From positions 1 to 64,000 of the forward strand of contig WHVA01000060.1 of the NCBI GenBank assembly GCA_015179125.1: a stretch of 64,000 nucleotides of DNA. The letters run 5' to 3'. This DNA is from Gautieria morchelliformis (lineage: Eukaryota > Basidiomycota > Agaricomycetes > Gomphales > Gomphaceae). Below, piece by piece: positions 57,393-64,000 of this stretch (position 1 is the first letter of the stretch; each line of letters begins with the position of its first letter). Position numbers and translations under genes: made by a program. Below the pieces are notes generated by a model. That model was not told the origin of the DNA, did no database searches, and was given only the letters and a program-made list of their open reading frames with translations.

Positions 57393-58500
57393 TCCAACCC
57401 TTCAGGATGGCTGCGATATCGTGCGGGGTACCACCCGCTATCACGAGACAATCCCTTTTGGGATTGCGAGTGCGTTGTTCGCGCTTGATGCGTTTAAATA
57501 CACCGATCATCTCACACGTACGTGCGAGCTGTGGCGTCTCTTTTGCCCACGCTAAGAGTTTGACAAAGCGTGGTTCGTCGAGCGGGCAGACGTCGTACCA
57601 TTGAGTACGACGCTGTTGGGCCTTCCCTACCGGCCGTGGTAGGAGGCCCGTCTCGGAGATCGGTGGATCTCCGAGTGGGATGAGCGTCCCTCCCCCGGGT
57701 AGGGAGGGTGAACTGTCCCCGCTGGTGGAGGCAGGGCCACGCCAGGCCCGATGTACTGGGCCTCGACCTGTGCTATCCGCCGTTGAAGGGCGGGGTCGTT
57801 GACAGTGTGCAACGATGACGCCGCTAGGTAAGCACTGATCGCGCTTTCCCTCGCAATGGTTAGCCCATTGACGGTGTTGGGGGAGCCGTGCAATTTCTTG
57901 CGCTTTTTCTTTGGCTGCTCTGCCAGCCGCTGTGCCCTTTCTGGGTCGTACGTCTTCCAGACGGACGAGTCTGACTCCCATCCATCTGGGACGCCGTACG
58001 CAGAGTCGGAAGGCGCGCTCTGCCCTTCCGTCATTGTCGTCGTCGGGGTCAGCGCCGACAATTGGGACGCTAGTCCCGATGTTGCGCGTGTCGGCAGAGG
58101 CACCGTCATGTGAAGTGATGATGGCCCAGCCACTGGGTCTGTGGCCAGGTCATGTCGCTGCCTTTTTGAGGCAACGTGGGCCAGGGTAACTTGGAGCTGG
58201 GCTGCGCTCAGCTGTTGCTCCAGTTCCTTGATCTTGGTGTGCTCGGTTGTGAGCGTGTCGTCGCGGTCTTCGACCGCGCGTTCCAACTCCTTGACCTCTT
58301 TTTTAAGGTCATGGATGTCCCAGAGGGGCTCTTCTCGCGCGTCACGCACGATGCCCCTTGGGAGCCATCCCCAGGCTGCATCGACGGCGTCGCCAATGTC
58401 TTCGTCCCGCAATTTGACCTTGCGGGTGCCTGTCGTGGCCCTTAGGTGCACGGCGTAGTCTGTGCACATTGTGCAATCATCCGGGTGGACGATGGCGAGG

Positions 58501-59192
58501 TGTTACGTATCGAGATTTCCACTAAGTCGGAACTGGAAAGGACAGCGGCTTCAACTTATAGGTTGCGCCCCCAATGAACTATCGTCCTAGGTATTTCGGA
58601 AATGAGCCGGAAGTCGGAAAGTACTGGACCAGCTGTTTGGTCGGAACTTGAGTCGGAACTGAGGCGGAAGGCGGAAGACGGAAGGCTGAGAGAGAGACTG
58701 AGATCTTGCTAGACTCGCTGTGCTAAGAACAGGAGATGGAGCGAAGGAAATCAAGTATCGAAGGTGATTATCTGATTGCAGAATAACAGACATACATGAG
58801 GGGTTTTTATACAAAGCGCAGAGCAACAAGTAATGGTGTTGTACTAAGCAAATTCCGGAGGAAGCGGAAGTCGAGTACAATGTGTGGGAACTAACTAATT
58901 GGGAACAATGGGACTACAAGGGGGGTTCAGGGTAAGGTAGAACAATGGCAAAGAACAAGGGGTCGGGAAAACATATCTGACAACGAACTACAAGGGTGAC
59001 CGTATATATGGTTTTGATGGATGGCGAGGTGGGTCCGGTGGGTCCGAGTAATAGAGTCGAAAGAACAAGGGAAATGTACAAGGGGCGGAATGTCGGAAAT
59101 GTCGGAGGGGCGGAACGTGTGGCGGAACTATTGGAGAGGCGGAATGTATGGCGGAACTGAGGGTCGGAAATCGGAAATGAACGGTCGTAACA
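58501..59192 (-). repeat. Ty3 LTR (692 bp) rich in CGGAA
   Basis: Ends TGTTAC and GTAACA. The bases next to its inner end (59193-59206), read on the minus strand, give a polypurine tract (AGAAGGGAGATAC), which fixes its orientation as a 3' LTR of a minus-strand element. I count 18 CGGAA on the plus strand and one on the other. Confidence 0.8.
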
Positions 59193-59315
59193 GTATCTCC
59201 CTTCTAATGGTCGAGCCCCGCGAGACCACAAGTCGGAATCACGTGACTTGTGAACAAACGCGTCGGAGTTAGAACTATAGGCGGGAAACAAGACGCGTCT
59301 TCTGTTTACTCCATC

Positions 59316-60520
59316 ATGAGCTCTTCAGTCGATTTCTCTAAAATGTCCAGTGCCGAGATGAAGCAGCATTTTGCTGACATTCTTGCGCAGAAGGAACTGG
59401 CCGAGAAGCGCGAGGCCGAGGAAACCGCGCGGAAAGAGAGGGAGCGGCTGGAGGAGGAGCGCAAGGAACTGGAGCGTCGGGAGCAGGAACGGAAGGAGAA
59501 GGAGGAGCGTGACCGTAAGCGTCGCGAGGAGGAGTCGCGCGCCCGTGAAGAACAACGGAAACGGAATGCGGCTGAAAAGGCTGCGGAAGAAAAAGCCGTG
59601 GCGGAAAAGGCAGGGAAGTTCCGGGTGAGTCGGAAATGTCGTGGGGAGGTTCCGGAGCTCACAGAGAACTGCCAGAGAGTTGCCGATTCCGAGGGGGAGT
59701 CGGAAGCGGAAAGCACGCCGTCTCCAGAGGGCAAGGGGAAGCAAAAGAAAAGTGCTCCTATGCCGAACGTAGTTGAGGAGCGGAAACGGAGGGCGGACGA
59801 GTTCCAGCAAGCTCGGAAAGAGAAGCTGGCTCGGATACTGGAGTTGCGAGAGCTGGGACCGGAAAATCCTGCGATCCGGAAAAGGAAGTCCAGGGACGGT
59901 GAGGAGGAGAAGGCTCCTTGCGATACGTGCGAGGTTAAGGGCCTGGAGTGCGTGTGGTCGGAAAATCCGCGGGAGACGGCCTGCGAACGGTGCCGGGACA
60001 AGAAGTGCCGTTGCGTGGTGGATGGGTGTGCCGCTAGGGTGGAGCGGAAACGGCGCAGGGTTGAGACCGAGGGGCCTGAAACCCCCAAGTCAAAACCGGG
60101 ACCAAGCGGGAAGAAGGCGGAGGGGTTTCCGGTGACCGGAACATCGGAGACAGCGGTGCTGAACCGCTTCAGCATGGCATCTCCGCTGCTAGACATCGCG
60201 GAGTCGCTGAGGGGATCCGGAAAACCCAACGCGGGATCCGGAAGCTGCTGACGGATATGGCGGTGGTTCAGGAACAGCAGTTGCTGTCGTTCCAGAACCA
60301 GATGACCGTCATGTCGGCGGTCCTGGAGCAGTTCAAGCGCGAGTACCGGTGGCGGAACGAGATGGTCCGGGAAAGGATGGAACCACGGGTGCAGGAGGAG
60401 ACTGAGGCGGAAACGAGGGAACGGTTAGACACGGAGTTGGTGGTCGTCGAGGTAGGAGGGTCGGAAAAGGACCCGGAAGCGGAAAGGGAGGTCGAGGCGG
60501 AGACCATGAGGGAGGAGTAG
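59316..60520 (+). CDS. Antisense ORF of the Ty3 element: coiled coil plus Zn2Cys6 cluster
   Basis: It lies between the chromodomain end and the 3' LTR, on the strand opposite to pol. The main open stretch runs to 60251, starting 'MSSSVDFSKMSSAEMKQHFA'. A very charged coiled coil covers residues about 25-105 (RKERERLEEERKELERREQE), followed by a disordered Ser/Glu/Lys part. At 59919-60010 lies a cysteine block with spacing C-x2-C-x6-C-x10-C-x2-C-x6-C, exactly that of fungal Gal4-type binuclear clusters. A second open stretch on the same strand (60257-60520) is Glu/Arg-rich with 'QNQMTVMSAVLEQFKREYRW'. Function unknown; DNA binding is suggested by the cluster. Equivalent remnants sit in two other Ty3 copies of this window. 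Confidence 0.65.
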
Positions 60521-61795
60521 GGTGTCGAGGTGACTTGTAGTATTTTTCTTGAAGTGTCGGAAATTAGCATATCGGAATAATAATCGGATTTTCTTTTGAA
60601 TTATGGCTTGAGAAATGTAAGCAAGCCGTGGTGTCGGAATGACTAGGGCGCGGAAATGGGGCCAGGCTTGTCAGGATATGACTTGTGGAAATCAGAGACG
60701 AGGTCAGAGGCGTGGTCAAGTTCCGTGGCGGAAATCCACGAAGTTTCTTCGTCGGTGTTTTCATAGCCTGCCCACTTGACTAGGTACTGGAGTTGGCAGC
60801 GGTATCGTCTGTCGAGTTTGGAGTTGAGAATTTCCGAAATCTCATATTCCGGTTCTCCGTCGATGACGACTGGCGGAGGCGGAGGTTGTTCTCGATTCGG
60901 AATTGTATTCGGAACTGCTGGCTCAAGCATAGAGACATGGAATACCGGATGTACTGCGCGCATATTGTCAGGAAGTCTGAGGGTGAAAGAACGACTGCCG
61001 GCCTTAGCGATGATCTCGTAAGGACCGAGGTATTTCTCAGAGAGCTTCTTCGAGGGGCGAGTGGTGCGGAAGTTTTCCGCTTTGACAAAGGCTTTGTCGC
61101 CTATCTCGAATGCCGGTTGCGGAAGGCGTTTCCGATCGGCGGAAGTTTGGTATCTCTTCTGGGCAGCGGTAATGTTCTCTCGGAGGTGCTGGTGAAGGTC
61201 GTCAAGTTCCACAACGAAATCTCGGGCTCTTGCAGAGGCGAGGTCGCGTTCAGGGTGGATGGCGAGATTCGGGTGGTAGCCCTTGTTGGCATAAAAGGGT
61301 GAAATTCCGGTGGTAGCGGAAGGCGCGTTGTTGTAGGCAAATTCCGCGAGCGGAAGAAGGTCGGACCAATTGCTATGTTGGTAGTTGCAATAGACGCGGA
61401 GATACTGCTCAAGGGTCTGATTAGTACGTTCCGTTTGTCCGTCTCCTTCGGGGTGATAACCGGAAGTGAAGTGGAGCTTCATGTCGAGAGCCTTGCCGAG
61501 TGTGCGGAAAAAGGAGGACACAAATTCGGATCCACGGTCGGAAGTGACATGGGAAGGTATTCCGTGCTTGGAAAAGACGTGGAGCACAAAGAGCTGTGCG
61601 AGCTGGGCGGAAGTTATGGTGTCGTAGGTCGGAATAAAGATGGACTGCTTTGTGAGGCGGTCAACGATCACTAGAATGGTATCATAGCCGGATGACTTAG
61701 GAAGTTTCTCAATGAAATCCATGGATATTGAATTCCACGGTTGTTCCGGGATCGGAAGTTGCTTCAGGAGGCCGTAGGGTTTGTGACGTTGAGGC

Positions 61796-62293
61796 TGTTG
61801 GGTGCATTTATGCTCCTGCACCAAAATCAAGCATAATATATCCAATTTGTTGTGAGGCCTTCCAATTTCTTCTCACATTGTTCTTGTATTATGCATCCAT
61901 TTCTCTGGTTATTTTCGAAATTTTCCACTCATTCCTTATCTCTCTATTTCATCTTGTTATTCCTACTTTCACAAGCGGCTGCACCCAGCGGAGTCTGAAA
62001 TGACTTCGACGCGCGAGCTCTTGGGCGCTAAAGGGCCGGGTAGTAGTACATGCGCAGTGGAACACATTTCCCCCTCTCTCAGTGACCACTAAATTCACTG
62101 AGAGAGGCAAGTAAATTAGTCTAGTAGTCTTTGCATTTATTGACCTAGAAATCCTCTGTAGTGAATTGATTTCTAGGTAGTGTATAATATATTTATAGTG
62201 ACCACTAAATTCACTGAGAGAGTGAATTGATTTCTAGTCTATTCTTTTGAATAACAAGTCCATACCTACTGCCTATAATTCCTGTCCTCTACA
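61796..62293 (+). repeat. 5' LTR of the copia element
   Basis: TGTTGGG...CTCTACA, 498 bp. It carries the family hairpin (CTCTCTCAGTGA / TCACTGAGAGAG) near 62078-62106 and a repeat of the right arm near 62200-62225. Confidence 0.92.
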
Positions 62294-62308
62294 GGGTTAT
62301 GGGCCCCG
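62294..62308 (+). promoter_or_regulatory. Copia primer-binding site, initiator-tRNA anticodon type
   Basis: GGGTTATGGGCCCC directly follows the LTR. It resembles the Drosophila copia site (GGTTATGGGCCCAG) and is complementary, with one G-U pair, to the anticodon stem-loop of initiator tRNA-Met (GGGCUCAUAACCC). Copia is known to prime from a tRNA cut in the anticodon loop. The ATG inside this site is also the first ATG of the gag frame. Confidence 0.6.
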
Positions 62309-64000
62309 GAGACACCTCTGAGAAGCTATTGGGTGTTGAGAAGCTTGCTACTGATGGAAGTAATTGGCCATTGTGGCGAGCCACTCTCATCAGCTATTTC
62401 GAGTCCAAAAATTTGCTCAAGCATGTAGAAGGGAGAGTCACTCGACCTCCTGATCCTCCAGTCATGCCCCCAGGCCATATTCTAACAGAAGCTGAGGAAA
62501 CTCAGATGGATAAGGCCGAGGAGAAGCTGGAGAGATACCTTGCTAGAGAAGGACAAGCCAAGACCCAAATTATCGTCTCAGTGTCAGAGTCATTAGCCCT
62601 GATGCTACACAAGCAGAAGACAGCAAAAGAGACTTGGGATGCACTGGTCAATGAAATGACCAACAAGCCCAAGATGGTCCTCACCAGCCTGCAGAGACAA
62701 CTCCGCAGTATGAGATGTCCTGAGGATGGAGACTTGAGAGATCACTTGGACAAGGCCCAAGACCTATATGCTCGTCTTAATGAGATGGGAGCTAGAGTTT
62801 CCGAAGAAGAATTCATGGACATCATCCTTGCATCACTTCCACCATCCTATGAGGCAGTCATGAACGCCCTTACCACTTCGCTTGAAGAATGCGGGATGCC
62901 ATTGGTCCCTGATAATATTATTAGGGTACTAAAGGCTCAGTATGACAGGAAGAAAACACTCCCGCAAGAAGAGCAGGTGTTTATTGGTTCATCTACTAAG
63001 AAGGACCAGAAGGGGCAGAAGGCGCATGTATGCACCAACTGCAAAAAGCCTGGACATTCCATCGAAAATTGCTGGGCTAAAGGAGGTGGTAAAGAAGGTC
63101 AAGGACCACGTCAGAAGAAGAAAGCCAAAGGCAAGAAGAAGAAGAAGGGTAAAGCAAAAGCGAATGTTGCCGAAGAAGAGTCTACTTCTGAGGAAAGTGG
63201 TGATGGGCATCTTGCCTTCACCAATTTCGACGAGTGCTCTAATTTCAATTTGAGCACATCCTCAGGAGTTATAGTTATACTCGACACCGGAACGACATCG
63301 CATATGACTCCTCACAAAAATTTATTGAGGAACTACTGTCAATTCTCACAGCCGAGGACTATCCGAGCAGCCAACAAAGGTACCTTTGATGCCTTCGGCT
63401 CAGGACTGCTCGTATTATCCAATAAGGTTGGAGATAGAACAGTAGAAGTCACGTTGCAAGATACATACTATGCACCCAAAATTGCTGCTACCCTCGTCTC
63501 GATCGGTCGGTGCGATGATGCTGGCTACGACATTCGACTCGGTGGCCAGAAATGCACAATATCTAATGCTACTGGAAAGGTATTGATGCAAGCACCGAAA
63601 GTCAATGGCTTATATCGACTAGACCTCCAGTCACCAAGTGCTCAAGCCCATATGTGTTTATCTGCCATGGAAATTCATCAAAAGATGGGGCACATCTCAC
63701 AGAAGTCCCTACAACATCTATTAAATCATGGCATGATATTGGGCATTGAACTGAGCTCCACAGGCGATAGAATTGTCTGTGATGCGTGTATTCAGGCCAA
63801 GATTGCGCGCAAACCTCTTCCTCGAGAACCCAGAGACCGAACATCAAAATTCGGTGACAGAATTTATTCTGATGTCTGGGGACCTGCAAGGCACCTCACA
63901 ATCGATAAGAAGTCATATTATGTCTCCTTTATCGATGATTACTCAAGAGAATCGGTGATCTATCTCATGGCGAACAAATCAGAAGCATTCTCAAAGTACA
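62299..64000 (+). CDS. Copia Gag-Pol polyprotein, continues past the window
   Basis: One open frame starting 'MGPGDTSEKLLGVEKLATDG'. The Gag part has the UBN2/copia pattern ('GSNWPLWRATLISYFESKN', 'TWDALVNEMTNKPKMVLTSL') and a zinc knuckle CTNCKKPGHSIENC (C-x2-C-x4-H-x4-C). A Lys-rich tract follows, then an aspartic protease with 'VILDTGTTSHMTPHKNLL', the pre-integrase zinc region ('HQKMGHISQKSLQHLLNHGM', 'CDACIQAK') and the start of the integrase core with its first Asp ('FGDRIYSDVWGPA'). No stop is seen before 64000; RT and RNase H should follow outside. The first ATG overlaps the primer-binding site, so the true start could be a later Met. Confidence 0.9.
   Translation, partial: MGPGDTSEKLLGVEKLATDGSNWPLWRATLISYFESKNLLKHVEGRVTRPPDPPVMPPGHILTEAEETQMDKAEEKLERYLAREGQAKTQIIVSVSESLALMLHKQKTAKETWDALVNEMTNKPKMVLTSLQRQLRSMRCPEDGDLRDHLDKAQDLYARLNEMGARVSEEEFMDIILASLPPSYEAVMNALTTSLEECGMPLVPDNIIRVLKAQYDRKKTLPQEEQVFIGSSTKKDQKGQKAHVCTNCKKPGHSIENCWAKGGGKEGQGPRQKKKAKGKKKKKGKAKANVAEEESTSEESGDGHLAFTNFDECSNFNLSTSSGVIVILDTGTTSHMTPHKNLLRNYCQFSQPRTIRAANKGTFDAFGSGLLVLSNKVGDRTVEVTLQDTYYAPKIAATLVSIGRCDDAGYDIRLGGQKCTISNATGKVLMQAPKVNGLYRLDLQSPSAQAHMCLSAMEIHQKMGHISQKSLQHLLNHGMILGIELSSTGDRIVCDACIQAKIARKPLPREPRDRTSKFGDRIYSDVWGPARHLTIDKKSYYVSFIDDYSRESVIYLMANKSEAFSKY

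Larger units (their letters stand above)
55881..58500 (-). pseudogene. Undescribed repeat-family gene (family X, copy 2)
   Basis: Minus-strand coding sequence from 58500 down to a stop at 56110, with the conserved tail to about 55.9 kb. The visible N-terminal part has 'HPDDCTMCTDYAVHLRATTG', a coiled coil ('KKEVKELERAVEDRDDTLTT'), then a Ser/Thr linker, 'DGWESDSSVWKTYDPERAQR' and a Lys-rich patch. Next come 'AQVEAQYIGPGVALPPPAGT', 'RTQWYDVCPLDEPRFVKLLA' and 'DMDVWMWLKALAPRVK', and last an acidic C-terminus. The likely start lies beyond 58500, cut off by the Ty3 LTR. A solo copia LTR interrupts it at 56851-57392. Apart from these insertions it holds few breaks. The family is not one I can name; no enzymatic motif is visible. 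Confidence 0.6.
58501..61795 (-). mobile_element. Ty3 chromovirus copy with antisense ORF, cut by copia
   Basis: Minus-oriented. From right to left it holds the integrase ('IDFIEKLPKSSG'-like core reading 'SMDFIEKLPKSSGYDTILVI', 'SGYHPEGDGQTERTNQTLEQ'), a chromodomain ('EYEISEILNSKLDRRYRCQL', 'VKWAGYENTDEETSW') ending at 60643, a 1.45-kb stretch holding a plus-strand ORF, a purine tract and the 3' LTR (58501-59192). The upstream half (gag, protease, RT) lies beyond the copia insertion that starts at 61796, outside the window. The visible pol part is open. It is inserted in family X copy 2. Confidence 0.88.
61796..64000 (+). mobile_element. Ty1/copia element, 5' part, open to the window edge
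   Basis: A 498-bp 5' LTR, a primer-binding site and one uninterrupted gag-pol frame from 62299 to the end of the window. It is inserted into the minus-oriented Ty3 integrase at 61795/61796. It looks whole as far as visible. The 3' LTR and target duplication are outside the window. It is the same family as the copy at 46.5 kb and the solo LTR at 56.9 kb. Confidence 0.92.

Noticed and set aside
59306-60229. Long minus-strand Ser/Arg-rich frame opposite the Zn-cluster ORF
   Set aside because: Low-complexity mirror of Glu/Lys/Arg codons; the plus strand has the start context, coiled coil, Cys cluster and homologs.
1-64000. CRISPR array, bacterial operon, rRNA or tRNA genes
   Set aside because: No regular spacer array and no rRNA sequence or tRNA cloverleaf was found; intron-rich genes show that this is a eukaryotic nuclear region.

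Overview
The window looks like a nuclear contig from a basidiomycete fungus (Agaricomycetes, most likely Ceratobasidiaceae such as Rhizoctonia/Thanatephorus). The basis is dense short introns (about 40-70 nt, GT..AG), a NACHT-type STAND gene with a C2-like N-terminus of the kind that is abundant there, a CYP63-like P450 relic, and Ty3 chromovirus and Ty1/copia families. The genus is an inference.

Layout. 1-5.1 kb is a repeat block: a relic of an undescribed repeat-family gene ('family X', minus), the gag and an LTR piece of a Ty3 element (minus), and the 3' end of a copia element (minus). 5.5-41 kb is gene-rich: a GPI-anchored Ala/Ser/Thr-rich protein; an unrecognised multi-exon locus; SPF30-like splicing factor; eisosome BAR protein PIL1; cap-binding eIF4E; a multi-KH RNA-binding protein; V-ATPase subunit C; two small genes of an uncharacterised Agaricomycete domain; a TUM1-type sulfurtransferase; the head-to-head mitochondrial pair MTM1-like and UGO1; PRP19; alpha-SNAP/SEC17; NUS1; a DUF2235 hydrolase; and a large unknown multipass membrane protein. 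These are mostly single-copy housekeeping genes (splicing, translation, membrane traffic, mitochondria) with no operon or cluster logic.

40.9-46.5 kb is a decaying edge: a P450 gene broken into two opposite-facing pieces, weak GC-rich ORFs, and a NACHT gene whose WD40 half is replaced by copia sequence. 46.5-64 kb is almost all nested LTR elements: copia, three Ty3 chromovirus copies in both orientations, a second family X copy carrying a solo copia LTR (TSD TCCAA) and cut by a Ty3 element, which in turn is cut by a copia element that is open to the window edge.

The strongest candidate for something undescribed is in the Ty3 chromoviruses. Three copies carry, in antisense between the chromodomain integrase and the 3' LTR, a coiled-coil ORF; the best copy adds a Gal4-type Zn2Cys6 cluster. 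That copy and its LTR are saturated on one strand with CGGAA, the CGG core being the usual target of such clusters. The link between the two is a hypothesis. Other notable points are an LTR hairpin with one 5' arm and two identical 3' arms that covaries between two families, and family X itself with a conserved 3' stem-loop.
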